Shown here one piece after another: positions 16,662 to 24,522 of a DNA stretch of 42,488 nt (its first letter is position 1; each line of letters opens with the position of its first letter). Origin of the DNA: Candidatus Eiseniibacteriota bacterium (GTDB taxonomy: Bacteria > Eisenbacteria > RBG-16-71-46). A program made the position numbers and the translations under genes. The notes below the pieces were generated by a model, which was not told the origin of the DNA, did no database searches, and saw only the letters and a program-made list of their open reading frames with translations. The stretch lies in assembly GCA_016223045.1 (NCBI GenBank), contig JACRPT010000057.1, forward strand, positions 1 to 42,488. The letters are read 5' to 3'.

Positions 16662-17383
16662 CGTCTGCCCTCCGATCGTGCCGTCGCGGCCGCCCGGCCC
16701 GGCACCCGCCCGGAGCGCCGGCCGCGGTCCGGCCCGCGGAGCTTCGGACGCTCGGGGGCAGAGGTGGCGGCCCGGCGGGTTTTCGTACGGGATTCCTTCG
16801 CCATGCGGGCGAAGATGTCACGCAGTCGCTCCAGGCAGCGCGCGCGGTTCGGGCCCAGCGAGTTCATGGGCATGCCGAGCCGGCGCGCCAGCTCGGCGTA
16901 GGAGGCGGGCTCCTCCTCATAATAGAGGGCGCCGAGCAGGCGCCGGCAGCGCTCGCCGAGCGCGGAGAACGCCAGCCGGACCATGGCCTGCCGCTCGAAC
17001 GATTCCAGCTCGGCGCCGACCGGCGGGCCGCCGGCCGCGAGGCGCTCGAGGGTCACAGGGTCGCCGGTGTGGAGTGCCTGCTCGCGCCGCCGCCTCAGCG
17101 CGGTGGCGCGAGCGATGCGGTCGGTGGTGCTCGACAGCCACCGCACCAGGCTGCGCGGGTCGCGCAGCGACGGCAGCCCCTTCACCAGCGCGGCGAAGAC
17201 CTCCTGGAACACGTCGCCCAGGTCGGGATCGGACAGCCGGTAGGAGCGCGCCACCGCGTAGACCAGGCGCTCGTGGCGGCGGACCATCGCCTCCCAGGCG
17301 CGCGCATCGCCGGACAGACAGCGTGCGACCAGGCGCGCGTCCTCATCGGGGTCGAGCATCCCCGGCAGCGGCGGCAATCTCAT
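16658..17383 (-). CDS. ECF-type sigma factor, cassette copy A
   Basis: A 241-residue sigma-70-family factor with ECF architecture. Region 2 (about residues 18-100) contains LVARCLSGDARAWEAMVRRH, the core-binding YAVARSYRLSDPDLGDVFQEVF and the -10 contact helix RWLSSTTDRIARATALRRRR. Region 4 (about 133-195) is a helix-turn-helix: ALYYEEEPASYAELARRLG, then MPMNSLGPNRARCLERLRDI. A basic 45-residue tail follows. The ATG at 17383 is preferred; longer versions start in sequence that is not conserved in copy B. An element TAGAGT lies 7 nt before the ATG. The anti-sigma gene overlaps its stop. The factor probably controls the cassette itself and other genes, by family precedent. Confidence 0.9.
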   Translation of the reverse strand: MRLPPLPGMLDPDEDARLVARCLSGDARAWEAMVRRHERLVYAVARSYRLSDPDLGDVFQEVFAALVKGLPSLRDPRSLVRWLSSTTDRIARATALRRRREQALHTGDPVTLERLAAGGPPVGAELESFERQAMVRLAFSALGERCRRLLGALYYEEEPASYAELARRLGMPMNSLGPNRARCLERLRDIFARMAKESRTKTRRAATSAPERPKLRGPDRGRRSGRVPGRAAATARSEGRR

Positions 17384-17390
17384 CCGGGCG

Positions 17391-17396
17391 ACTCTA
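17391..17396 (-). promoter_or_regulatory. Leaderless -10-like element before sigma copy A
   Basis: TAGAGT on the minus strand (TANNNT pattern) ends 7 nt before the sigma ATG. The identical CTAGAGTC at the same spacing precedes copy B although the flanks differ. This matches -10 elements of leaderless transcripts in high-GC bacteria, where the first transcribed base is the start codon. No -35 hexamer is obvious. Confidence 0.45.
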
Positions 17397-17449
17397 GAGC
17401 ACGCGCCCCGGAGCCGCCACCCGACCTCCGCGCGTGCCCCCAACGGTCA

Positions 17450-17498
17450 GGGCCGGCGACGCGGTGGCGTCGTCGGCCCCGAGGGTCCCGTGGGGACC
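17450..17498 (-). terminator. Two hairpins ending cassette B
   Basis: Just after the copy-B subtilase stop (17512) the minus strand meets a 6-bp stem (17484-17498, 3-nt loop) and then a 13-bp stem with one mismatch (17450-17462 with 17467-17479, loop GGTG). Neither has a T-run. They separate the two cassettes, leaving copy A with its own start signal. Confidence 0.5.
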
Positions 17499-17511
17499 GA
17501 TCGAAGAGCTG

Positions 17512-18864
17512 CTACCTCCGCACCGGGCTGCTCGCGGGGGTGCGGTCCGCGTCGCCGGCCGGCAGGTCGGGTCCGAGCGCCGCACCCGCGTCGAGCGCGC
17601 CCGAGCCGAGCTTCGAGGACAGCGTGGCGCTGGCGTTCACCAGCGCGTGCGACCAGGCGCCGATGCGGGCCCGCACCGCCGCGGGCTGCCACGACGGGTG
17701 GTTGGCGAGCAGCAGCGCCGCGGTACCCGACACGAACGCGGTGGACATCGAGGTGCCGCTCCACAGCCGGTAGAGCCCGCCCGGATAGGCGCTCCGCACC
17801 GCGATGCCCGGAGCACACAGGTCCACGAAGCTGCCGTACGAGGTGAAGCTGGCCGGCTGGTTCTCCGCGTCCACCGCGGCCACCGCGACCACGTCGCTGC
17901 TGCGGGCCGGGAACTCCTGCGGCGTCTCGGCGCCCCAGTTGCCGGCGGAGGCCACGAGCAGCACGCCCTCGCCCGCGGCCTGGACGATCGCCGAGTTGAT
18001 GGCGGGGCTGCTCTGCAGCATGCCGAGGCTCATGTTGATGACCCGGGCGCCGTGCTGCGTGGCCCAGCGGATCCCCGCCGCCACCGAGCGCACGTCGCCG
18101 CGGCCGTCCGAGTCGAGCACGCGCACGATCAGGAGCCTCGCCTGCGGGGCGACCAGCGAGACGATGCCGGCGATGTGGGTGCCGTGCCCGTACGCCCCGT
18201 CCACCACGCCGTCGGCGTTGCTGTCCACGCCGTCGTGGGTGTCGCCGAAGTCGGCGTCATTGCCGATGAAGTCCCAGCCGCCGGCGATGTGGCCGGCGAG
18301 CGCCGGGTGGGTGGGGTCGGCGCCGGTGTCCAGGATCGCGACCGGCACGTCGCTGCCCCGGCTCGCATAGTGCGCCGCGTAGAGGTTGATCGCCTCGGCC
18401 GCGGGCTGCTGCTGGTAGGCGTCCGCCGTGCCGTAGCCGTCGTCGAACGCGAAGCTGCGCTGGCGCGCCTCGGCCGGCACCAGCACCGCGTTCTGCTCGA
18501 CCGTCGCCACGCGCGCATCGCCCGAGATGCGCCGGCACAGCACGTCCGCCGCCTCGCCCCCGGTCGGGCGCAGCACCGACACCCCGTTGGTGACGTCCAC
18601 CACCAGCGCGCCGTAGTCGCTGGCGATCAGGTAGGGGTCGGCGCCCGGCGCTACGGTGATGACGACCTCGTCGGTCTCGGTGGTCGAGCCGGTCGCGGAA
18701 CCGACGGGTCCGCGCGCCTCCTGCACGCTCGGCGCGGTGAGCGGTGCTCGCGAACACGACGCGGCGCCCAGCGCGAGCGCGAGGATCGCCGCCAGGAGTT
18801 GCGCGCTCACGGGGGGGCGTTGCCGCGCGCGGACGGAGTGTGGAGCAGGGCTGATGGCTGACAT
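17512..18864 (-). CDS. Subtilisin-like (S8) lipoprotein protease, cassette copy B
   Basis: A 450-residue paralogue of the copy-A protease. The ATG at 18864 has GGGAGG upstream and starts a lipoprotein signal ending at GAASC (Cys37). The prodomain occupies about 60-140. Catalytic residues are all present: Asp179 (AILDTGAD), His227 (GHGTHIAG), Asn309 (ASAGNWGA) and Ser372 (SGTSMSTAF). The Pro that normally follows the Ser motif is Ala here. Another shared stretch is FAFDDGYGTADAYQQQPAAE, the linker to the catalytic domain, and both copies end in GALDAGAAL-x-PDLP. Its start lies 68 nt after the last CHAT codons. The enzyme looks functional even though its CHAT partner gene is broken, so the two can apparently be uncoupled. 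Confidence 0.93.
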   Translation of the reverse strand: MSAISPAPHSVRARQRPPVSAQLLAAILALALGAASCSRAPLTAPSVQEARGPVGSATGSTTETDEVVITVAPGADPYLIASDYGALVVDVTNGVSVLRPTGGEAADVLCRRISGDARVATVEQNAVLVPAEARQRSFAFDDGYGTADAYQQQPAAEAINLYAAHYASRGSDVPVAILDTGADPTHPALAGHIAGGWDFIGNDADFGDTHDGVDSNADGVVDGAYGHGTHIAGIVSLVAPQARLLIVRVLDSDGRGDVRSVAAGIRWATQHGARVINMSLGMLQSSPAINSAIVQAAGEGVLLVASAGNWGAETPQEFPARSSDVVAVAAVDAENQPASFTSYGSFVDLCAPGIAVRSAYPGGLYRLWSGTSMSTAFVSGTAALLLANHPSWQPAAVRARIGAWSHALVNASATLSSKLGSGALDAGAALGPDLPAGDADRTPASSPVRR

Positions 18865-18932
18865 GACGACCTCCCGTTCGGGCTTCGATAGTAGATCAAG
18901 CGCCTCAGCTACGGGGGGGAATTCCTCGGGTC

Positions 18933-21603
18933 TCATCTCTGGATCCTTCCGTCTTCCACCGGGCGGGGGCTCCGCGCCCGGGACGGCTCAGGCCGCGGGG
19001 CGCCCCGCCGCCCGATCCCGGCCCGGCCGGCCTCCGGCCCGGCCAGCACCACGAATCCGGCCCACTCGACCGGATGGACCCCGGCATGCCGTCGCGCGGC
19101 CTGTGCCCCGGCGAGAGCCCGGCCCAGCCCCTCGCCGAGCGACAGCCGGCCGTAGAGGTCCTCCATCAGCGCCGCGGCCGCGGCGTCCTCGATGTCCCAC
19201 TGCGCGGCCACCACCGCCCGCGCCCCCGACAGGAGCAGCGCGCGGGCCAGTCCGAACCACTCCTCGCCCGGGCGCACCAGCGCGCGCGCGCTCTGGCAGG
19301 CCGAGAGCGTGACCCAGCGGGCGGCGAGCCCCACGTCGGCCAGCTCGCCCGCCAGCAGCCAGCGATCGGCGAACCTCAGGCCCGACTCGTGCGGGGCCTC
19401 GGCCCGGTAGTGCCCGTGCCCGGCGAAGTGGATCCAGTCCGCCGCGGGCGCCAGCTCGAGGACGCGCGCGGCGGTCGCCCCGCCGCCCGCCAGCTCCCGG
19501 CACCACGGTCAGCTCGAGCGATTCGCACAGCGCGCGCCCGTCCGCCAGCGGCAGCGCCGCCCACGGCAGCCGCGCCAGGGGCGCCACCGGCACCACGGCC
19601 AGCGCGCGCAGGCGGTCCAGCGCCGCGCCGCGCGGCAGCGCCGGCCACAGCGCGGCCGCCGCCAGCAGCGTCAGCTCCTCGTCGAGCGCCCCGTCCGCCG
19701 CTCGCGCGTCCCGCGAGGTCCAGGCCGCGCCGCGCAGGCTGAAGAGCAGGGAGTGGACGAGCCGCGCGAGCCTGGCCTCGGGCACCAGCTGCGTGGCCGC
19801 CGCGAGCCGCGCGCGCGAGACCGCGATGGCATGGAGCGCGCGGTCGTGGATCAGGTAGTCGAGCAGCAGTGCGTCGTCCGCCAGCGAGCGCTGCAGCGCC
19901 GCGGCGCGGACGGCGCGCGGTGCCAGCGCCGCGAGCGCGCGCCTGAGCCCGGCGCTATCGATCTCGACCGCCGGCGGCGCCACCACCGCCTCGGCCGCGC
20001 GCGCGGTGCGCTCGCGGTCGCGCGCGAAGCGCCCGGCCGCCCACTCGCGCACCCGCTTCGGCAGCGCCCCGCCGCGCGCGCGCCGCGGATGCGCCGGGCC
20101 CATCAGCGCCCGCCCGCGCCCACCCTCCAGCGCCTCGAGCGCCTCGGCCAGCCGCCCGCCCGACAGCTCGAGCGCCGCCAGCTCGCGGTGCGGCCAGCCC
20201 CACTCGCCCCAGAAGGTGGCGCGCCAGTGCTCGTCGAGGATGCGCGCGGCGAGGCGCTCGGACTCGCGCGCCGCGCGCCGCAGCCAGGTGCGGGCGCCCG
20301 CGAGGTCGCCGCGCGCCCGGCTGAACGCGGCCTCGGCCGCCAGCACCAGGTGCCCGAGGCGCGGCGAGACGCGCCGCCCGGCGCGCGCGCGCAGGCGCGT
20401 CAGACAGGCGTGCGCTGCGCTGCGCGTGGCGCCGCCCGCGGGTCCGCCGCACTCGAGGTGCGCGCGCGCCAGCAGCGCCAGGGCGCAACCTCCGCGCTCG
20501 CGGTCGCCGGCGCGCGCGAACCGCCGGCGCGCCGCCGCCAGCAGCCCCGCCGCGGCGCGCGGGTTGCCCTCGCGCCACGCCAGCGTCGCCAACCCCACCA
20601 GCGTCTCTCCGGTCCACACCGCGTTGCCCTCGCGGTGGAAGGCGGCGAGCGTCCGCTCGAGCCGCGCGCGCGCGGCGGATGCCCGGCCCAGCCGGTACTC
20701 GGCCAGCGCGGCGAAGGTCTCGGCCTTGGCGCGCTCGTAGCCGAGATCCACCGCGGCGCAGGCCTCCATCGCCCGGCGCGCCTCCGCGAGCGCTTCGTCG
20801 TGCGCGCCCATGCGCAGGAAGATCTCGCTGCGGTCGAGCGCCGCGAGCGCGGCGAGCCACGGGTAGCCCCGCGGGCCGGCCCCGGCCGCGACGCGCGCCA
20901 GCGCCTCGAGCGCCGACTCGTAGCGGTGCTCGAGGAAGTCCAGGTAGGCGAGGTTGTACTCGGCGTTCAGGGTCTCGAATGCCGCGCCGGCGGCCTCGTT
21001 CACGCGCCGCGCCTCCTCGTAGAGCCGGCGCGCCCCGGCGAGCCGGCCGAGGAGCGAGAGGCAGTTCGCGACGTTGCCGCCGATCACCGCCGCGCCGCGC
21101 GCATCGCCGGCGCGCGCCAGCGTGCGGCGGGCCTCGCGGTAGCGGGCCAGCGCGCGCCCGGGGAGGTCCAGCCGGTGGAAGAGGTTGCCCTCGTTGTTGA
21201 GCAGCCGTGCCAGGCTGACGCGGTCGCCCGCGCGCTCGAGCAGCCGCCGCCCGCGCCGCGCCGCGCGCTCCGCCTCGGCGTAGCGTGACAGGTACATCAG
21301 GGAATCCACCAGCCCGATCGCGCAGCGTCCCTGTTCGCGCGGGTCGCCGGCGGCGGCGTACCAGTGGCCGGCGCGCCGGTAGGCCTCGGCCGCCGGCCGC
21401 ATCCGCTGGAGCGCGCGCAGCACGTGGCCGCGCAGGCGCCACAGCGCGCCGCGCTGCGCCGGCGCCGCGCCCCGCGCCGTGGCCGCGAAGCCGCGCGCCA
21501 GCTCGCGCCACGCCTCCTCCGGCCGTTCGCGGCGCAGCGACTCGACGCGCGCGATGAGCGCGTCGGCCCGAGCGGCTCCGTCTTCCGTGGAGGTCTCGCT
21601 CAT
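18933..21603 (-). pseudogene. TPR-CHAT protease, cassette copy B, frameshifted by an internal deletion
   Basis: A paralogue of the copy-A TPR-CHAT gene. Translation from 21603 (CGGGAG before the ATG) matches copy A through the TPR array and half of the CHAT domain to the residues LELTVVPG. At about 19495-19503 roughly 52 codons present in copy A are missing and the frame changes. From there the correct frame runs to a stop at 18933 and still encodes IHFAGHG (catalytic His) and TLSACQSA (catalytic Cys), then AVVAAQWDIED and EWAGFVVLAG. The unshifted frame stays open by chance to 18988 because of the high GC, giving an 871-residue protein with a nonsense tail and no catalytic dyad. The missing segment also rules out simple ribosomal frameshifting. 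An assembly or sequencing error across a repeated stretch is possible. Confidence 0.85.
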
Positions 21604-21619
21604 GGCGTCGCTCCCGGGA

Positions 21620-22231
21620 TCACATCGTCAGGGGGGGAAGTCGGAATCGGCCGGTCGGGCCGGTGACGGTCAGGTGCGCCTCGCCCGCGGGCACGCGCTC
21701 GAGCGCGAAGCGTCCGGACGAATCGGGGAGCGCGGTGAAGCGCTCCCCGCTCGTTTCGACCTCGAGCCGGAACAGTGCGGAGTCGGACGCCCGCAACCGT
21801 CCACGCAGGCTGACCAGGCCTGCGGCCTCGGTCTCGCACTCAAGTTCGAGCACATCGTCCATGAGTGCGAAATGGAGCCGGCGTGCCTCGCCGACCGCGC
21901 GGCGCGTGGCCGCGGGCAGGGGTGAGGCCCACGAGTCGAAGACCAGGCGCGCCACCGCCTCGAGCATGCCGCCCGCGGGTTCGGGCCGCGTGGCCGGCGC
22001 GAACGCCGCGAGCGCGAGCGCGCGCAGCGACTCCGGCACTACGGGCGTGCGGTCGCGGCGCATGCGCTCGATCAGGCGGCCGAGCGCGCGCACCCGCTCG
22101 TGGCACTCCGGGCAGGGACCGGCCAGGTGCTCCTCCACCTCGGTCCGGCCGGCGTGGGGCAGCAGGCCTTCGAGGTAGTCGAGCGCGGTGCGCGCGTCGA
22201 GATGGCGACCGGGGGACCGCCGGGGGGTCAT
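21620..22231 (-). CDS. Zinc-finger (HC2-type) anti-sigma factor, cassette copy B
   Basis: A 203-residue paralogue, the same length as copy A, with the same arrangement: RTALDYLEGLLP, then EEHLAGPCPECHERV (His35, Cys40, Cys43). There is again no membrane helix, and the C-terminal half is beta-rich (LPDSSGRFALERVPAGEAHL). The start overlaps the sigma stop by four bases. The conserved spacing of the zinc ligands in both copies suggests the His-x4-Cys form is real. The central portion (residues 50-110) differs more between copies, which may give each anti-sigma its own partner. It ends 16 nt before the CHAT-B start. Confidence 0.85.
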   Translation of the reverse strand: MTPRRSPGRHLDARTALDYLEGLLPHAGRTEVEEHLAGPCPECHERVRALGRLIERMRRDRTPVVPESLRALALAAFAPATRPEPAGGMLEAVARLVFDSWASPLPAATRRAVGEARRLHFALMDDVLELECETEAAGLVSLRGRLRASDSALFRLEVETSGERFTALPDSSGRFALERVPAGEAHLTVTGPTGRFRLPPLTM

Positions 22232-22932
22232 CGGTTCTCCTCCGTCCGTTCTGTCGGTGACGCGTCGTCGTCCTCGGGGGCGCGGCGGCGCTGCGCGTCT
22301 TCAGTTCCAGAGGTGGGCGGCGTGCCCGGGCTGATACCACCGCCGGCGGCCGCGAGGGCGGCCAGCCCCCGGCGGAGGCGCTCCATGCACCTTGCACGGG
22401 TCGGCCCCAGCGAGCCGATCGGCACGCCCAGCCGCCGGGCGAGGTCGGCATAGGAGGGGGGCGGATCCTCGTAGTAGAGCGCGGCCAGCAGCCGGCGGCA
22501 GCGCTCGTGGAGCCCGGCGAGCGCCAGCCGCACCAGCGCCTGCTCCTCCTGCTCCTCGAGGTCGGCGCCCACCCACGGGTCGGCGCCCGGCAGCCGCTCC
22601 AGGTCCTCGGGGTCCGCCGTCATCGCCCGCTCGCGGCGCCGCCTGAGCGCGGTGGCGAGCGCGATGCGGTCGGTGGTGCTCGAGAGCCAGCGCACCAGCG
22701 CCCGCGCGTCGCGCAGGCGGGGAAGACCCCGCACCAGCGCCGTGAAGACGTCCTGGAAGACGTCGGCGAGGTCGGCTTCGTCCAGGCTGTAGGAGCGGGC
22801 GACCGCGTAGACCAGGCGCTCGTGCCGGCGGACCAGCGCCTCCCAGGCGCGCGCATCGCCGGCCAGACAACGCTCGACCAGCCGCGCGTCTTCGGCGGGG
22901 TCGAGCGAGGTCGCGCGCTCCGGGCCGGTCAT
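22228..22932 (-). CDS. ECF-type sigma factor, cassette copy B
   Basis: A 234-residue paralogue of the copy-A sigma factor. Over the 41 residues starting at LDP, 36 are identical by eye. Region 2 runs about 18-100 (YAVARSYSLDEADLADVFQD; RWLSSTTDRIALATALRRRR) and region 4 about 130-190 (YADLARRLGVPIGSLGPTRA). The tail after 200 is acidic and Pro-rich, unlike the basic tail of copy A. The ATG at 22932 is supported by conservation and by the TAGAGT element 7 nt upstream. An open frame continues far upstream but has no conserved protein in it. It is the first gene of cassette B. Confidence 0.9.
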   Translation of the reverse strand: MTGPERATSLDPAEDARLVERCLAGDARAWEALVRRHERLVYAVARSYSLDEADLADVFQDVFTALVRGLPRLRDARALVRWLSSTTDRIALATALRRRRERAMTADPEDLERLPGADPWVGADLEEQEEQALVRLALAGLHERCRRLLAALYYEDPPPSYADLARRLGVPIGSLGPTRARCMERLRRGLAALAAAGGGISPGTPPTSGTEDAQRRRAPEDDDASPTERTEENR

Positions 22933-22939
22933 GGCGGGG

Positions 22940-22945
22940 ACTCTA
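22940..22945 (-). promoter_or_regulatory. Leaderless -10-like element before sigma copy B
   Basis: TAGAGT on the minus strand lies 7 nt before the ATG, in the block CTAGAGTC shared with copy A at identical spacing. There is no purine-rich ribosome site between it and the ATG in either copy, which fits a leaderless start. Confidence 0.45.
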
Positions 22946-23558
22946 GCATGGGGGCGCGAGCCCGGCCGGGCGGCGGCGGCTGCCTGCCGGGAGCCGGCGG
23001 TCGCGAGCCCGGCCGCGGCACGGGCCGGGCACGCGGCCACCGCATCTACCCGCGGGGCGCGGCCGGTCGCGACCTCTCGCACCGATGTATCAGACCGCCG
23101 CACCCCCGCACCTGTGTGGGTGCATGGAGTCGGAGAGGTAGCCCCCCTTCCTCGAAAGCTCCCTGCCAAACGGCCGTCCGTCGCGGGGCCTCGGTCCAAA
23201 ACGCAACTCGGGCTGATGGCTTCGAGGACTCGAGGCGCCCGCGGACGGCCGATGCGTCCATCGGACCACCGGCGCTCATGACCGGCGATCCCCCCGCCCC
23301 TGCGCAAGCCGGGCGGTGCCGCGAGCGCCGGTGGCCGATCGCTGCCCGGGGCGCGCTCCGGTCCCCCGGCGCTCCCCCGGGCCCTCTGCCGGCCGCCCGG
23401 ACGCACCCGCGCCGTCCGCCCGCCCGAGCGGGAGGAAGTGGCGCCAGAAGCTCGAGCAGGCGTTGCCAGGAGTCGCTGGGGCCCGCGATCGACATCTGCT
23501 CCGGGTTCGGTGCCTGCGCGTCCTCGGGTCCTCGCCACGGAGACACGCGAGGGGGCCC
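22946..23558. other. Spacer upstream of cassette B, no gene supported
   Basis: About 610 nt between the sigma-B start and the K+ channel stop. Frames here are open only because of the GC content. On the minus strand an ATG at 23495 opens SIAGPSDSWQRLLELLAPL, which looks like the beginning of a real protein, perhaps a relict, but the rest is Arg/Gly/Pro noise. No hairpin, repeat or RNA gene is convincing. Confidence 0.4.
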
Positions 23559-24350
23559 TCAGGTCGCAGCGGAATGAGAGGAGGGGGGTGCCGCATCGGC
23601 CGCGCGGGCGCCGCGCACCGGTCCGTCGTATCCCTCGGCCGACTCCGCCAGTGCCGCCAGCACGCGCCCCAGCTCGTGGCGCTCGCGGTGGCTCAGGGCG
23701 TCCCAGCGGCCAAGCTGCTCCTGCACCTGGCGCACGTGCGGGTTGCGCGCGCCGCGCAGGCCGAGGAAGTAGGTGGCGATGCTGCCGGTGATCATGCCGA
23801 TCGCGCCGATGCCGGCGATCATGAGCACCGCGGCGATGAGCCGGCCGAGCGAGGTCCTGGGCGCGATGTCCCCGTAGCCCACCGTGGTGGTGGTGACGAG
23901 GCTCCACCAGATCCCGTCCTCGATGCTGCCGATCCCGGGCTCGGCGTGGCGGATGGCGAGGCCGCCCGCGACGATGAAGGCGATGGTCATCAGCATCACG
24001 TAGCGCAGGTGGTTCGTCCGCAGGATGCCGCGCGCCGTGGCGCTCACCCGCCACAGCACCTCGAGCCCGCGCAGCATGCGCAGCAGCCGCAGCAGGCGCA
24101 GGAGCCGCGCGCCGCGCAGGACGTCCCACGGCACGATCGCGACGAGGTCCGGCAGGTTGGCGCGCAAGAAGGCGAGGCGGCGGCCGCGCGCCAGGACGAG
24201 GCGCACCGCGTACTCGGCCACGAACACCACCCAGATCGCCACGCTCGCGTCGTGGACCCAGCGCGCGTCGGGCTGGAACGCCAGCCATACGGCGACCGCG
24301 GCCAGTGTTCCCATCACGATGTCGTCGAGCCACTGGTAGCGGCGCGTCAT
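23559..24350 (-). CDS. Six-helix voltage-gated-type potassium channel
   Basis: A 263-residue membrane protein. Helices S1-S3 lie in about residues 10-80, and S4 is an arginine/leucine repeat (RGARLLRLLRLLRMLRGLEV, 79-98) typical of a voltage sensor. The pore helix and selectivity filter read TTTTVGYGD (153-161), the K+-selective signature, between S5 and S6. The cytoplasmic tail (200-263) is short and charged, with no RCK/TrkA domain. The ATG at 24350 has GGAGGACGAGGAC upstream. Bacterial relatives include KvAP-like channels. No neighbour clearly shares its role; the divergent DUF4236 gene is across a 172-nt spacer. Confidence 0.92.
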   Translation of the reverse strand: MTRRYQWLDDIVMGTLAAVAVWLAFQPDARWVHDASVAIWVVFVAEYAVRLVLARGRRLAFLRANLPDLVAIVPWDVLRGARLLRLLRLLRMLRGLEVLWRVSATARGILRTNHLRYVMLMTIAFIVAGGLAIRHAEPGIGSIEDGIWWSLVTTTTVGYGDIAPRTSLGRLIAAVLMIAGIGAIGMITGSIATYFLGLRGARNPHVRQVQEQLGRWDALSHRERHELGRVLAALAESAEGYDGPVRGARAADAAPPSSHSAAT

Positions 24351-24522
24351 GTCCTCGTCCTCCGGTTGCGCCAGGCGGGGCGGCGCCCGCGGGCTTCCGT
24401 GCTTGCGGAGCGGGCATGATACAGGAAGAATGGAGCCGGGCTTACGGCGTTCGCGCGTCCCGCCGGTCGCCGGTGGGTGCGCCCGGGCGCCGTGCCGCCC
24501 GCGAGCATGCGGAGGGCCGCCG

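Noticed and set aside
18933-21603. Programmed ribosomal frameshift joining the two halves of the CHAT-B gene
   Set aside because: About 52 codons present in copy A are missing at the junction, and no slippery heptamer or downstream stem is seen. A frameshift would not restore the domain.
13241-22932. CRISPR type III-E (Craspase) locus
   Set aside because: The TPR-CHAT and sigma genes fit, but there are no Cas7-11, Csx30/31-like genes or repeat arrays in the window.
11855-22932. Bacterial gasdermin-type death operon
   Set aside because: A caspase-like protease is present, but I see no small pore-forming gasdermin-like protein near it.
1829-24417. Very long open frames opposite or upstream of the real genes (for example in front of the GT4, sigma and asparagine synthase genes)
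   Set aside because: They exist because stop codons are rare at this GC. Their translations are Arg/Gly/Pro/Ala-rich and conserved motifs are found only in the shorter frames reported.
24411-24421. TATCAT as -10 box of the K+ channel gene
   Set aside because: The hexamer is on the right strand, about 60 nt before the ATG, but there is no matching -35 element and a single hexamer is likely to occur by chance.
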